A stretch of DNA of 64,000 nucleotides, taken from NCBI GenBank assembly GCA_029433345.1, contig JAQTHY010000001.1, forward strand, positions 1,736,001 to 1,800,000, read 5' to 3'. Position 1 is the first letter of the stretch; every line of letters begins with the position of its first letter. Origin of the DNA: Orbaceae bacterium ESL0727 (GTDB lineage Bacteria > Pseudomonadota > Gammaproteobacteria > Enterobacterales > Orbaceae). The translations under genes were made by a program, and so were the position numbers. This document shows positions 1 to 10,366 of this stretch, piece after piece. A model generated the notes under the pieces. The model had not been told where the DNA came from and did no database searches. It saw only the letters and a list, made by a program, of their open reading frames with translations.

Positions 1-1262
1 TGCGCGAAGTGATGCGTGAAACTGGATTAAAAGCGGCGATAATGTTAGATACTAAAGGCCCAGAAATACGTACTATTAATTTAGAAGGTGGTAATGATGT
101 ATCATTAGTCGCTGGGCAAACTTTTACCTTTACAACTGATAAATCTGTCGTGGGTAATTCTCAACGCGTTGCAGTGACTTATGAAGGTTTTGCACGTGAT
201 CTAAAACCAGGTAATCGTGTATTAGTCGATGATGGTTTGATCGCGATGGACGTGAAACAAGCTAACGATAAAGAAGTTGTGTGTACTGTGCTTAACAACG
301 GTGATTTAGGTGAAAACAAAGGTATTAATCTACCAAATGTATCGATTAATTTACCCGCATTAGCCGAAAAAGATAAAAATGATCTTATCTTTGGTTGCGA
401 ACAAGGTGTCGATTTTATTGCTGCATCATTTATTCGTAAACGTTCTGATGTTGAAGATATTCGTGCACATTTAAAAAATCATGGTGGCGAAGATATCAAA
501 ATCATCTCTAAAATTGAAAACCAAGAAGGTTTAGATAATTTCGATGAAATTTTAGATGCATCTGACGGTATTATGGTTGCGCGTGGTGATTTAGGGGTTG
601 AAATTGCCGTTGAAGAAGTAATTTTTGCACAAAAAATGATGATCAGCAAATGTGTTAAAGCGTCAAAACCGGTTATTACTGCAACACAAATGCTTGATTC
701 AATGATTAAAAATCCACGCCCTACCCGTGCCGAAGCCGGCGATGTGGCAAACGCTATTTTAGATGGTACCGATGCAGTCATGCTTTCCGGTGAAAGTGCA
801 AAAGGTAAATATCCACTAGAAGCAGTCAAAGTGATGGCAACAATTTGTGATCGCACTGATGTGACTGTTCCTGCGTCAATCGAATTAAATCTTAACGAAA
901 AATTACGTATTACGGCAGCGGTTTGCTGTGGTACCGTTGAAATTGCTGAACGTTTAAATGCACCATTAATTGTGGTCGCAACACGTAGTGGTAAATCAGC
1001 GCGTGAAGTACGTCATTATTTCCCGACTGCGCAGATTCTTGCACTCTCTTCTAGCCAAAAAACAGTCAATCAATTGGAATTAACACGTGGTGTAAAACCA
1101 GTCTTAATTGATGCAATCAATTCAACCGATGATTTTTATCGATTAGGTAAAGAACTTGCTGTTAGTATTGCTGGATTGAAAAAAGGCGATATCATCGTGA
1201 TGGTATCTGGTGCGTTAGTCCCAAGTGGAACAACTAATACCACATCCGTTCACCGTATCTAA
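1..1262 (+). CDS. pykF: Pyruvate kinase, type I (5' end outside window)
   Basis: Catalyses phosphoenolpyruvate + ADP to pyruvate + ATP, the last step of glycolysis, in the cytosol. The reading frame is already open at base 3 (R-E-V-M-R-E-T-G), so the true start lies upstream and roughly the first 50 residues are missing. The visible part carries the metal/substrate segment [10 protein letters not shown], the B domain, the catalytic region [14 protein letters not shown], the loop [11 protein letters not shown] and the signature [20 protein letters not shown]. The C-terminal domain ends in [17 protein letters not shown], very close to E. coli PykF rather than PykA. A strong hairpin terminator follows directly, so this is the end of its transcript. 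Certain as to family; PykF over PykA is by resemblance. Confidence 0.96.
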   Translation, partial: REVMRETGLKAAIMLDTKGPEIRTINLEGGNDVSLVAGQTFTFTTDKSVVGNSQRVAVTYEGFARDLKPGNRVLVDDGLIAMDVKQANDKEVVCTVLNNGDLGENKGINLPNVSINLPALAEKDKNDLIFGCEQGVDFIAASFIRKRSDVEDIRAHLKNHGGEDIKIISKIENQEGLDNFDEILDASDGIMVARGDLGVEIAVEEVIFAQKMMISKCVKASKPVITATQMLDSMIKNPRPTRAEAGDVANAILDGTDAVMLSGESAKGKYPLEAVKVMATICDRTDVTVPASIELNLNEKLRITAAVCCGTVEIAERLNAPLIVVATRSGKSAREVRHYFPTAQILALSSSQKTVNQLELTRGVKPVLIDAINSTDDFYRLGKELAVSIAGLKKGDIIVMVSGALVPSGTTNTTSVHRI

Positions 1263-1283
1263 TCAAATCACTGACCTGTAACT

Positions 1284-1310
1284 AAAGCTAGCAATATGCT
1301 AGCTTTTTTT
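1284..1310 (+). terminator. Rho-independent terminator of pykF
   Basis: A perfect 9-bp stem (AAAGCTAGC at 1284-1292, GCTAGCTTT at 1298-1306) with loop AATAT, running into a T tract. It lies 22 nt after the pykF stop codon. Confidence 0.93.
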
Positions 1311-1377
1311 ATTCCAGTTAGTTTAATTTTATAATATAGTATTCTTTAAGAATGGTGAAAGGATTGAAAGTGGCAAA

Positions 1378-3447
1378 ATGATAGAGGAAAAGGTTTATTT
1401 ACCAAAAGAATTAAGCTGGCTAGCATTTAACCAACGCGTCTTACAAGAAGCGGCAGATAAAAGTAATCCACTCATTGAACGCGTGCGGTTTTTAGGTATT
1501 TATTCAAGTAACTTAGATGAATTTTATAAAGTCCAGTTTGCTAACCTAAAAAAAGATATATTAATTGAAGAAGAACAAAAAAGCCGCTCCAATACGAAGT
1601 ATTTATTACGTCAAGTTAATCAAAAAGTGATCCAACTCGAATTACAATTCGATAAGCTTTATAACGAATTGCTACTCGAAATGGCGCGTAATCAAATATT
1701 TTTAATCAATGAACGGCAACTCACTTCTTATCAAGAACAGTGGATAAAAAATTATTATAAACAGAATTTAAGACAATACATCACCCCTATTCTGCTTGAT
1801 AGCCATACTGAACTGATCCAATTTTTAAAAGATGATCACGCTTATCTCGCGGTAGAAATTATTTGTGAAAATAGTATTAGTTATGCACTACTCGAATTAC
1901 CTACCGATAAGGTTTCTCGCTTTGTATTATTACCCTCTGAGGTGTCAACGAAAAATAAGTGCATCATCTTTTTAGATAATATTTTGCGCTATTGTCTTTT
2001 TGATATTTTCAAAGTTTTTTTTGATGCCATCGAACTAAATGCCTATTCGATTAAGATTAATCGTGATGCCGAATATGAACTGAATACGGAATTCGACAGT
2101 TTACTTGAATTAATGTCGCAAGGGCTAAAACAGCGTTTAACCGCACAACCAGTACGCTTTATTTATCAAAAAGATATGCCAAAGGCATTATTTGAATTAT
2201 TAATTAGCAAATTAAAATTATCCGAACAAGACGCTATGCAAGGCGGCCGCTATCCTAATTTTAAAGATCTGGCTAACTTCCCTGATTTAGGCGGTAAGAA
2301 TCTACTGAATAAACGACTGCCTAGTCTTGCTTACTCTCGCTTTAAAAAGTTTAGGAACTCTTTTGCAACCATAAAAGATCGTGATGTCTTATTATATTAT
2401 CCTTATTATTCATTTGGGCATGTGTTAGAAATTATGCGCCAAGCATCGTTCGATCCAGAAGTTACCCATATTCGAATGAATATTTACCGTGTTGCCAAAG
2501 ATTCACGCTTTATTAATGCCGCTATCAATGCAGCCAATAATGGTAAAAAAGTTACTGTCGTAGTTGAATTACAGGCTAGATTTGATGAAGAAGCGAATAT
2601 TCGATGGGCAAAACGTCTGATTAGTAGTGGTGTAAAAGTCATCTATTCACAACCGAAGCTAAAAATTCATGCCAAGTTATTTCTTATTGAACGCCGCGAA
2701 CATGGGCACATTGTTCGTTATGCGCATATTGGTTCAGGTAATTTCAATGAAAAAACAGCGCGTCTCTATACTGATTTTTCACTATTAACGGCTGATCCTG
2801 CGATTACGGATGAGGTAAAAAAAGTATTTAATTTTATCGAAAATCCTTTTAAGCCGGTCGTATTTAATTATTTATTGGTTTCACCACAAAATACACGTTT
2901 GCGCTTCACCGAATTTATTCAACGTGAAATTAAGCATGCTAAAGAAGGTAAACCTGCCGCTATCTATCTAAAGCTGAATGCTATCACTGATAAAGATATG
3001 ATAGACCAACTTTATGAGGCTTCTTGTGCAGGAGTAAAAATCAGAATGATTGTCAGGGGAATGTGCGTTCTGGTCCCACAGATTCCGAATTTGAGTGAAA
3101 ATATTGTCGTCACTAGTATTGTAGATCGTTTTTTAGAACATGCACGTATCTACATTTTCGAAAATAACGGTCAGAAAGATACGTATATCTCTTCAGCTGA
3201 TTGGATGCCTCGTAATATTGATAACCGCGTCGAAGTTGGTGTGAAAATATTTGATGCAAAAATCAAATCTACACTCCATGAAATTTTTAATATCCAATGT
3301 CATGATAATGTTAAAGCACGTATTATCGATAAAGATAACAGTAATAAATATGTCCAACGCGGGAATAAAAAGAAGATTCGCTCACAATATGTCATTTATG
3401 ATTATCTAAAAAAATGTGAGACTGAAGAGCCGGATTGTCAATCATGA
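1378..3447 (+). CDS. ppk1: Polyphosphate kinase 1
   Basis: Builds inorganic polyphosphate from ATP, reversibly, at the inner face of the membrane; linked to stress survival. The 689-residue product aligns end to end with E. coli Ppk: N-terminal [19 protein letters not shown], then [17 protein letters not shown], and two phospholipase-D-like C-terminal domains. The expected autophosphorylated histidine is in IHAKLFLIE (His431), and the second catalytic-region histidine is in [10 protein letters not shown] (His588). The ATG at 1378 follows a purine-rich GAAAG at about 8 nt. Its stop overlaps the start of ppx as ATGA, so the two are translationally coupled, as in the E. coli ppk-ppx operon. Confidence 0.97.
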   Translation: MIEEKVYLPKELSWLAFNQRVLQEAADKSNPLIERVRFLGIYSSNLDEFYKVQFANLKKDILIEEEQKSRSNTKYLLRQVNQKVIQLELQFDKLYNELLLEMARNQIFLINERQLTSYQEQWIKNYYKQNLRQYITPILLDSHTELIQFLKDDHAYLAVEIICENSISYALLELPTDKVSRFVLLPSEVSTKNKCIIFLDNILRYCLFDIFKVFFDAIELNAYSIKINRDAEYELNTEFDSLLELMSQGLKQRLTAQPVRFIYQKDMPKALFELLISKLKLSEQDAMQGGRYPNFKDLANFPDLGGKNLLNKRLPSLAYSRFKKFRNSFATIKDRDVLLYYPYYSFGHVLEIMRQASFDPEVTHIRMNIYRVAKDSRFINAAINAANNGKKVTVVVELQARFDEEANIRWAKRLISSGVKVIYSQPKLKIHAKLFLIERREHGHIVRYAHIGSGNFNEKTARLYTDFSLLTADPAITDEVKKVFNFIENPFKPVVFNYLLVSPQNTRLRFTEFIQREIKHAKEGKPAAIYLKLNAITDKDMIDQLYEASCAGVKIRMIVRGMCVLVPQIPNLSENIVVTSIVDRFLEHARIYIFENNGQKDTYISSADWMPRNIDNRVEVGVKIFDAKIKSTLHEIFNIQCHDNVKARIIDKDNSNKYVQRGNKKKIRSQYVIYDYLKKCETEEPDCQS

Positions 3448-4961
3448 GTGAATTTAATGAATATGCGATCATCGATCTTGGTTCAAATAGCTTTCATATG
3501 GTTATTGCGCGATCAATCAATGGTGCGATACAAGTTTTGTATAGAAATAAACAAAATGTGCATTTAGCCACTGGATTAAACAGTAATAATGAGTTGAGTG
3601 AATCAAGTATAGCACGCGGTATAGAATGCTTAGCGTTATTTGCGGAAAGATTAAAAAACATTCCTGTTGAGCATGTTAAAATCATCGCTACCTATACGCT
3701 ACGAGTAGCCAAAAATCGGCATCAATTTATTTCAGCGGCTGCCAATGTTTTCCCCTACCCTATTGAGATAATTTCTGGCCAAGAAGAAGCACGTTTAATC
3801 TATTTAGGCATGATGACATCTGAATCTACGTCAACATCAGATGTAAAACTGGTGATTGATATTGGTGGTGGTTCGACTGAAATAGCAATCGGTACAGATT
3901 TCAAGCCAACCATTGTAGCTAGCCGCCCTATGGGATGTGTCACTTATGCTGACCGCTTTTTTCCACAAAAAAAGATTGATCATAGCGCATTTACCCAAGC
4001 TAAATTGGCTGCTGAACAGCAAGTAGAAGCGCTGATCGGTATTATTAAGAAACAGAATATTTCGGTCGCATTTGGTACCTCAGGTACCATCAAAAGTATT
4101 TACTATATATTGTTAGATCTTGGGGTCACTGATGGGATTATCACACCTAAGCGATTGGATGATTTAGTTAGCTATATTCTAGAATTTAAAAATTTTGAAG
4201 ATATTAATTATCCGTCTATTTCGAAGGAACGCAAACAGGTTTTTGTTAGCGGACTGGCGATATTTTACGGGGTATTTCATGCATTAGATTTAAAAGAGCT
4301 CCATTATAGCCCAAGTGCACTCCGGGAAGGCGCCTTATATGAACTAATTGATGGTAATGATTATCGTGATATTCGGCAAAATACCGCTGAATCTTTATCT
4401 AAACAATATAATATTGATGAAACACATGCCAATCAGGTCGTCAGAACGGCGAAGCATCTTTTTAAGCAGTGGAGCGCACAAGCCCCGATTACCATCAATG
4501 TCAATTTAGAATCCATCCTCTATTGGGCTGCTCAATTACATGAAGTGGGATTGAATATTAATTTCTCGTCTATCCATAAACATTCTAGCTATATTTTACA
4601 AAATAGTAATTTACCCGGATTTAACGAAGAGCAACAACTGTTATTATCGACTTTAGTTCGTTATCATCGTAAATCAATGTCTTCTTTCGTCTTCCCCTAT
4701 TTTAGTCTCTTTGAATATGAATATGTCTTTCCGTTATTACAGATTATTCGTCTTGCGACATTAATTAATAACCAACGGAATACCAATCTCGATCCTACAG
4801 TATTCACATTAAAAATTGGCAATGCCAAATATACCAAAATTATTTTAGAGATTGATCATACATTCGTTGAAAACAATAAGCTGATCTTACTTGATTTAGC
4901 GCAGGAACAGGAATATTGGAAAGCGGTAAAAAATTGGCAATTAGCTATTATTATCCATTAA
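3444..4961 (+). CDS. ppx: Exopolyphosphatase
   Basis: Degrades polyphosphate processively to orthophosphate; belongs to the Ppx/GppA (ASKHA fold) family. Visible motifs are the N-terminal [17 protein letters not shown] phosphate-binding loop, [12 protein letters not shown] with the catalytic Glu, and the second loop [14 protein letters not shown]. An HD-like C-terminal domain contains [18 protein letters not shown] chose the ATG at 3444 ([10 protein letters not shown], 505 residues, near the E. coli length). An in-frame TTG at 3435 exists but gives an unlikely start. The start overlaps the ppk1 stop by 4 nt (ATGA), so the opposing enzymes are co-expressed. No clear hairpin follows. Confidence 0.96.
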   Translation: MSEFNEYAIIDLGSNSFHMVIARSINGAIQVLYRNKQNVHLATGLNSNNELSESSIARGIECLALFAERLKNIPVEHVKIIATYTLRVAKNRHQFISAAANVFPYPIEIISGQEEARLIYLGMMTSESTSTSDVKLVIDIGGGSTEIAIGTDFKPTIVASRPMGCVTYADRFFPQKKIDHSAFTQAKLAAEQQVEALIGIIKKQNISVAFGTSGTIKSIYYILLDLGVTDGIITPKRLDDLVSYILEFKNFEDINYPSISKERKQVFVSGLAIFYGVFHALDLKELHYSPSALREGALYELIDGNDYRDIRQNTAESLSKQYNIDETHANQVVRTAKHLFKQWSAQAPITINVNLESILYWAAQLHEVGLNINFSSIHKHSSYILQNSNLPGFNEEQQLLLSTLVRYHRKSMSSFVFPYFSLFEYEYVFPLLQIIRLATLINNQRNTNLDPTVFTLKIGNAKYTKIILEIDHTFVENNKLILLDLAQEQEYWKAVKNWQLAIIIH

Positions 4962-5088
4962 AAAAAAAGAGCATTAATAAAAAGAGCATTGGTAAAAACA
5001 GAATAGATAAAAACGAAATGAATACACAGGAATGAATCAAAATAGCGGCGTTTAGTGAGGCTGCTTGGCAAGGATAAGCAGCGTAACA

Positions 5089-5817
5089 CTAATCGCTATG
5101 TTTGATATAATTTTCTAGATGTTGTTGCTTTCTTTTAATCAAGAGTAAATCTCGAATCATAAAAATAAGTAATGCGAGAAATAAAAAACAGCAAACTAAT
5201 ACCGCTTTTTGTCCCCATAAATGGGCGCAAAAAGCACCTAATGCGGCTCCCGCACAAAATACAAAGATTACCGTCAAATAGCGTAAACATTGGATAAGTG
5301 CATCTGTCTCTTTTTGTGTCAAATAAATAAATAACAACCCCATGGCCGAGCGTAAATTACCGGTGCACATAGTACTGGTATAAGGCGAACCACAGATTCT
5401 GCGAAAACTGCCTATCTGTATAGAACACATAAACGAAATTGATGAAGTCACAATCACATGTGGGATATGTTTAGGTAAGAAGGCAATAATAAATAAGATA
5501 ACCGCTTCAGTAATTAGCACACCAACAAAGACATAGCCACTCAAATATTTCACCAAATAATCCGTTAACAAAATACCGAGTGAAAAAGCTAAGATAGGCA
5601 CTAAATATTGGAAAAAATTAATATAATCGCCATTAACTAAAGAGACACCCAAGAGCACCATATTACCCGTTTGTGCATTGGCAAAGACGCCGTCATAGCA
5701 GAGAAAAGAATAAACATCGAGAAATCCCCCCACGAGTGCTAATAAGAGCCCAATCTCTACTTTTTCGTGTATTGGTGTATCTTTGTCCGATAAATGAAGC
5801 ATGGAGGTTATTGTCAC
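5089..5817 (-). CDS. DUF1275 (YoaK-type) multi-pass membrane protein
   Basis: A 242-residue integral membrane protein of the DUF1275/YoaK family, with no established substrate. About six hydrophobic segments are visible, and the family hallmarks GGFLDVYSF and NAQTGNMVLLG lie near the N-terminus and MCTGNLRSAMG in the middle. Both a GTG (5817) and an ATG (5802) are possible starts and neither has a good ribosome binding site; I give the longer form. It lies just downstream of tRNA-Asp on the same strand, so it may share that transcript. Family assignment is secure; function unknown. Confidence 0.85.
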   Translation of the reverse strand: MTITSMLHLSDKDTPIHEKVEIGLLLALVGGFLDVYSFLCYDGVFANAQTGNMVLLGVSLVNGDYINFFQYLVPILAFSLGILLTDYLVKYLSGYVFVGVLITEAVILFIIAFLPKHIPHVIVTSSISFMCSIQIGSFRRICGSPYTSTMCTGNLRSAMGLLFIYLTQKETDALIQCLRYLTVIFVFCAGAALGAFCAHLWGQKAVLVCCFLFLALLIFMIRDLLLIKRKQQHLENYIKHSD

Positions 5818-5831
5818 TAATAAAATAAAAA

Positions 5832-5908
5832 TGGCGGAACGGACGGGGCTCGAACCCGCGACCCCCTGCGTGACAGGCAGGTATTCTAACCAACTGAACT
5901 ACCGCTCC
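5832..5908 (-). tRNA. tRNA-Asp (GUC)
   Basis: On the minus strand the 77 nt fold as a standard cloverleaf: acceptor GGAGCGG / CCGTTCC, D-loop AGTTGGTTAG, anticodon loop CTGTCAC giving GUC, T-arm GCGGG-TTCGAGC-CCCGT, and an encoded CCA end. It differs from E. coli tRNA-Asp at only a few loop or paired positions. Confidence 0.97.
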
Positions 5909-6045
5909 GCTTAAAGGATGATAACTTTAAGATTGAATAATAAAGTCACGCTAATACTAATGATTATTTATATGCTCGTCAATGAAATTTTGCATAACAG
6001 TAGTTGATTGGATATAAAAACATCATCTCTATACATTATCCATAT

Positions 6046-6071
6046 AAAGTATGGTGTCTAACCATACTTTT
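6046..6071. terminator. Intergenic hairpin between dnaQ and tRNA-Asp
   Basis: A perfect 10-bp inverted repeat (AAAGTATGGT, loop GTCTA, ACCATACTTT), followed on the plus strand by one more T. On the minus strand it lies about 140 nt downstream of the dnaQ stop, and the stem itself ends in TTT. It could be a weak terminator separating dnaQ from the tRNA-Asp transcript, or only a structured element. The rest of the 5909-6207 gap shows nothing I recognise. Confidence 0.5.
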
Positions 6072-6207
6072 CAGTTCTAAGCAAAACGCTGTTTTTTTTC
6101 TATCTGCTATTTTTCTATTTGGCCACTATTTTCTATCCTGATAAGAACAGTAGGTGAAATAGACGAATGTTAAAAATAATCGTGATGCGATAACAGATAT
6201 TATAAGA

Positions 6208-6951
6208 TTAGGATTTCTTGGTATTCCATTGCGCTGTACCGCATTTTTTCACGATTTTGTCTAAAATAGCTTGATGGGCGGCCAATTCTTCTGAAGACGC
6301 CTGAATAATCGGTAATGGATTACCACTACGCTTGATTTTGTGAACAGCAACATCCTTGCCAGTTAATCGATTAGCCTCTTCTGAACTAAATGATAACGAG
6401 GTTTGCCCCCCAGTCATGGCTAAATAGACTTCAGCCAGAATTTCCGCATCGAGTAATGCACCATGCAAGGTACGATGGGAATTATCAATCTCATAACGTT
6501 CACATAGCACATCTAAATTATTCCGTTTACCCGGAAAAATTCGTTTTGCCATGGTTAAGGTATCGGTGATAATGCAATGTTCTGCTGTTTTGAAATCAAG
6601 CCCACACAAAGCAAATTCATAATCCATAAAACCGACATCAAAGGGGGCGTTATGAATAATAAGTTCTGCGCCATCAATGAACTTAATAAAATCATGTGCT
6701 ATCTTTTTAAAGATCGGTTTATCTTTTAAAAATTCATCACTCAAACCATGAACACGAAACGCTGCTTCATCAACTAAACGTTGTGGATTCATATAGACAT
6801 GAAAATGGTTACCGGTTAAACGGCGATTGATCAGTTCAACCGCACCAATTTCAATAATTTTATGGCCTTCGTAATGGTTACGCGCCCCATCTTGATTCAT
6901 ACCGGTAGTTTCAGTATCCAACACAATTTGGCGATCAGGATTAATTATCAT
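6208..6951 (-). CDS. dnaQ: DNA polymerase III epsilon subunit, 3'-5' proofreading exonuclease
   Basis: Proofreading subunit of the replicative polymerase core. It is a DEDDh exonuclease: Exo I VLDTETTGM near residues 10-18, Exo II IIHNAPFDVGFMDYE, and Exo III-epsilon HGALLDAEILAEVY with the catalytic His. The C-terminal tail of about 60 residues is the linker and segment that binds the alpha subunit. The length of 247 matches E. coli (243). The ATG at 6951 has a purine-rich upstream sequence. It is divergent from rnhA with a short shared promoter region, the arrangement known from enterics. Confidence 0.96.
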   Translation of the reverse strand: MIINPDRQIVLDTETTGMNQDGARNHYEGHKIIEIGAVELINRRLTGNHFHVYMNPQRLVDEAAFRVHGLSDEFLKDKPIFKKIAHDFIKFIDGAELIIHNAPFDVGFMDYEFALCGLDFKTAEHCIITDTLTMAKRIFPGKRNNLDVLCERYEIDNSHRTLHGALLDAEILAEVYLAMTGGQTSLSFSSEEANRLTGKDVAVHKIKRSGNPLPIIQASSEELAAHQAILDKIVKKCGTAQWNTKKS

Positions 6952-7048
6952 CTCTCTCTCTTTGACAAAAGCAAAATTGGGTAAATTAACAGTTTAGTGA
7001 TATAGTCTATCACCAAAATAAGCGATGTTTAAAGTTGACATAACAAGC

Positions 7049-7516
7049 ATGTTAAAAAAAATCGAAATTTATACCGATGGATCTTGTCTAGGAAACCCTG
7101 GTCCTGGCGGCTATGCGGCTATTTTAAAATATAAACAAAATGAGAAAATTTTATCGCAAGGTTTTTTCATGACGACCAATAATCGCATGGAACTATTAGC
7201 TGCAATTATGGCCTTAGAAACGTTAAAGTTACCTTGTCACATATCCTTACATTCAGATAGCCAATATTTACGTAATGGCATTTTGACATGGATCACTAAT
7301 TGGAAGAAAAATGGTTGGCAAACCGCCAGTAAAAAAGCGGTAAAGAATGTTGATCTTTGGATCCGATTAGATAAAGCAGTGCAGCAACATCAGATTGACT
7401 GGATCTGGGTGAAAGGTCATGCTGGCCATCTTGAAAACGAACGTTGTGATGAGATTGCAAAACAGGCGGCGATGACACCAAACAATGAAGATGAAGGCTT
7501 TAAGGCCACACTTTAG
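7049..7516 (+). CDS. rnhA: Ribonuclease HI
   Basis: Cleaves the RNA strand of RNA-DNA hybrids (R-loops, primers). The 155-residue product has all catalytic residues: Asp in [14 protein letters not shown], Glu in [10 protein letters not shown], Asp in HSDSQYL, and His/Asp in [16 protein letters not shown] start at ATG 7049 ([11 protein letters not shown]), which matches the E. coli N-terminus. An in-frame ATG at 7025 would add eight residues with no homology. It shares the upstream region with divergent dnaQ. Confidence 0.95.
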   Translation: MLKKIEIYTDGSCLGNPGPGGYAAILKYKQNEKILSQGFFMTTNNRMELLAAIMALETLKLPCHISLHSDSQYLRNGILTWITNWKKNGWQTASKKAVKNVDLWIRLDKAVQQHQIDWIWVKGHAGHLENERCDEIAKQAAMTPNNEDEGFKATL

Positions 7517-8118
7517 TTGTTCGAGAATAATTTAGGCATGAAATAATTTGAGAATGAATAATTTACGAAGAAATAATGGCATTAGCCCTCTTATAAGAAT
7601 CACGTTAATAAATCCCAAAATAGGTAAATTTTGTAAAGTCTGTAAAGAAGTTTCAGAATGTATAGACGTTTGTGTATAATATGCAGGTTGGCATAAAATA
7701 AAATATCAACTAAATGCTATCTTCATATAAGTATATTACGAATGTAATATTATGTTTATATGTGATTATTTATGATAAGTTATCCATAAAAACTGTCTGT
7801 AAAAGTTATTTGTACAAGCTATCTGTACAAATTCTTCTGTCAAAGTTCTGTCGATGTAATAGAGAGTGAGCAAGTTATTAGCGATAACTAAAAATCGCTA
7901 CGCTTTTTCTATTACACTCCATGTACACTACATGCGTGACAAGCAGTTGATCAAAAATGATCACTTACCAAAAATAATGAATATAAACGTAAAATTTAAA
8001 TAGCCTGAATAATTTAATTTTTACAATACGTTAGGATTTTTTACCGTTTTTTTCGATCCAAAAGAATAATTTTTAGGTATAATGATCGGTCATAAAGATG
8101 GTGAAAAAATAAAATCTC
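7517..8118. other. 602-nt gap between rnhA and mltD
   Basis: AT-rich and without a credible gene. It contains one copy of the dispersed two-arm site (7650-7675), some near-repeats of the type tctgtaaaag / tctgtacaa around 7790-7850, and a weak AGCGAT...ATCGCT hairpin near 7877-7902. The mltD promoter must lie in its distal part, but I cannot place it with confidence. Confidence 0.4.
7650..7675 (-). repeat. Dispersed two-arm site, copy F
   Basis: On the minus strand it reads ACACAAACGT, then centre CTATAC, then ATTCTGAAAC: one mismatch in each arm against the family arms ACATAAACGT and GTTCTGAAAC. On the plus strand a TATAAT directly follows the site, so this copy could also carry promoter activity toward mltD. 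Confidence 0.6.
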
Positions 8119-9579
8119 ATGAAAAAATCGTTAATATTTATGATGTTGTGCTCGTTTTTAGGAGCATGCCAAAATCACAGTCCGAAATACAATAATTCAA
8201 CTTATCGATCTCCAAATAATAATGCGCAATCGCATAATAACGGATCGGATTTAAGCCATTATGCAGCTATAACCCAAAATCCGTGGAAATTTATCCAAAC
8301 GGAGATCAATGTTGATATTCCGCTTAATAGTCGTATTGCGGCAGAAAGAGAGCGCATTTTACGTAAACCGAGTGATTTTGAAAGTATTACATCTCGTTCT
8401 GAACCTTATGTATACTATATCGTCAATCAACTTAGCCAAAATAATATGCCGATCGAACTGGCCTTGATTCCACTTATCGAAAGCGCATATGATCCATTAG
8501 CCACATCACCCGCACAAGCGGCCGGCTTATGGCAATTTGTTCCGATTACGGCTAAAGAATATGGCTTAAAACGCAGCAATCAATTTGATGCACGTCGAGA
8601 TTTGATTCAATCGACCAATTCAGCTATTACATTATTGCAAACTCTAAATAGTCGATTTGATGGTGATTGGCTGTTAACCCTAGCGGCTTATAATGCTGGC
8701 GAAGGACGGGTGAGAAAAGCGATCGCAAGTAACGCAGCCAAAGGCTTACCGACCGATTATTGGTCATTAAATTTACCTAAAGAAACAATGCGTTACGTAC
8801 CAAAAATACTTGCAATTATTGATATTGTTAAAAATAATCAAGATTATAATATAACATTACCAACTTGTAGCTATGAAAATTCATTGGTAAGAATCGATAT
8901 GCGTAAAAACATATCATTAACGAAAATTGCCAAATATGCCGGTATTCCATTTGATGATTTAGTCAGCTTCAATGCAGGATATGTCAAACAGACGGTCAAT
9001 GGCCCTTTTCATCTGCTCATCCCTTATGTCTATGCCGAAAATTTATTTCAAAAATTACAGGCTGATAATTTAGTCAGTAATAATATTGTCGAATTATTAC
9101 AAGAAGCACCGCATAACCGGGCACCTTTAGAAACACCGGCAATGAATATAAAATATGGTAGTCTAGGTAATCAAGATATGATCGCTTATGCAAAACCGGC
9201 TAAGGCGAATAGTGAGTCAATTGCGAAATCAACCGTACAAACCACAACGACAATAAGCGCTGAAGATAATTATCAGACATCAAATCCGACTTATACAAAA
9301 GTGGATTTCACCAAAACTGAGAGCAGTAAAGTTGTCTATTCGCGATCAGATTTTACCCAAACCGCTGCACCTAAAAAAGAGAAAAACAAAAGCTATACTG
9401 CGAATCAAGGTGATAATAAGATCAATTACCTTGTCAAATATGGGGACAACCTTTATTCCATTGCACAAAGTTACCGCGTAAAAATTGCCGATATTGTGCA
9501 ATGGAATAATCTAAAAAATCCGCGAATTAAAGCAGGTGATATCTTAACTATTAATATTGCTAGCGCTAACCCAATCTAA
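8119..9579 (+). CDS. mltD: Membrane-bound lytic murein transglycosylase D
   Basis: Cleaves the glycan strands of peptidoglycan to 1,6-anhydromuropeptides, anchored in the outer membrane. The N-terminus is a lipoprotein signal with lipobox LGAC at residues 14-17. The SLT catalytic domain follows, with LIPLIESAYDP (catalytic Glu121), AAGLWQFVP and LAAYNAGEGRVRKA. A first, weak LysM-like segment lies near residues 255-310, and a clear LysM at the C-terminus begins YLVKYGDNLYSIAQSY. Between them, residues of about 360-430 form a Thr/Ser/Lys-rich low-complexity linker. At 486 residues it is slightly longer than E. coli MltD (452). The 3' end overlaps convergent yafD. Confidence 0.94.
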   Translation: MKKSLIFMMLCSFLGACQNHSPKYNNSTYRSPNNNAQSHNNGSDLSHYAAITQNPWKFIQTEINVDIPLNSRIAAERERILRKPSDFESITSRSEPYVYYIVNQLSQNNMPIELALIPLIESAYDPLATSPAQAAGLWQFVPITAKEYGLKRSNQFDARRDLIQSTNSAITLLQTLNSRFDGDWLLTLAAYNAGEGRVRKAIASNAAKGLPTDYWSLNLPKETMRYVPKILAIIDIVKNNQDYNITLPTCSYENSLVRIDMRKNISLTKIAKYAGIPFDDLVSFNAGYVKQTVNGPFHLLIPYVYAENLFQKLQADNLVSNNIVELLQEAPHNRAPLETPAMNIKYGSLGNQDMIAYAKPAKANSESIAKSTVQTTTTISAEDNYQTSNPTYTKVDFTKTESSKVVYSRSDFTQTAAPKKEKNKSYTANQGDNKINYLVKYGDNLYSIAQSYRVKIADIVQWNNLKNPRIKAGDILTINIASANPI

Positions 9580-10339
9580 ATTGGGCTAATAGCGGATTAT
9601 GATCAGACGCATTGGTTTGAATAATTTGCGCGCTAGTCAGTTCTAACCCTCGATAAAAGACAAAATCAAGGGGCCTGCCCATAAAGGTTTTTCGCATGTC
9701 GACCGTAAAGTTAACCGGTTTTAACTCAATGGTGCGGATCAGATGATAAAGTAGATTTAAGCGCTGTCTACTCCATGCATTAAAATCACCGGCTAAAATA
9801 ACCGGTCCGCAATGTTCATTGACTTTATTTAATAACACGCGGATCTGTTGTTGATAAATTTTCACACCAATACTGAAATTTATTGCATGCACATTAGCAA
9901 CCAGCAGTGTTTTATCCGAATTGTCGATAGGATAGATGGTAATTAATGCCGATTTAGGCACCCGGATCAAGGGCTCTTTCTCTTTGAAAGAGAACGTACA
10001 GATAGGCAAACTATTGGCAACTGTCATCACTCCTACCGAAAGATCATTAAATGAATAGGCAGGAACTTGATCCGCAATTTTATTATGCTGTGTGATCAAA
10101 TTCAGTAATGGCGCGCTGTTTTGTGCTTCTTGGAGAAGCATTAATTCAGTATTATCAATATATTCTTCTAATACTGGAATACACTCTATCCGCTTTTGTT
10201 TGAATATATTCCAGACCAAAATCGAAAAATGGTGATGACGAATTAACGGTTGCTTAACCGCAATGGTTGTTTGCGGTAAAATAAGCTCAACATCACTGCC
10301 AGCCTGATATCTTAGCGTATAATCGCGCCGTTTAAACAT
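9566..10339 (-). CDS. yafD: YafD-type endonuclease/exonuclease/phosphatase family protein
   Basis: A 257-residue protein of the EEP fold (DNase I / exonuclease III-like). It aligns along its whole length with E. coli YafD, whose substrate is not firmly established. Motifs are FSILVWNIFKQKR, LMLLQEAQNS (catalytic Glu), VILAGDFNAWSRQR (Asp-x-Asn), GRPLDFVFYRG and the terminal SDHNPLLAQF (Asp-His). I prefer ATG 10339 (MFKRRDYTLRYQAG), preceded by GGGTGAAG, over the GTG at 10351. It overlaps the mltD 3' end by 14 nt in convergent orientation and lies 27 nt after the gshA-side gap. Confidence 0.88.
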   Translation of the reverse strand: MFKRRDYTLRYQAGSDVELILPQTTIAVKQPLIRHHHFSILVWNIFKQKRIECIPVLEEYIDNTELMLLQEAQNSAPLLNLITQHNKIADQVPAYSFNDLSVGVMTVANSLPICTFSFKEKEPLIRVPKSALITIYPIDNSDKTLLVANVHAINFSIGVKIYQQQIRVLLNKVNEHCGPVILAGDFNAWSRQRLNLLYHLIRTIELKPVNFTVDMRKTFMGRPLDFVFYRGLELTSAQIIQTNASDHNPLLAQFRLG

Positions 10340-10366
10340 AGTCGACTTCACCCATTTTTATCTGTT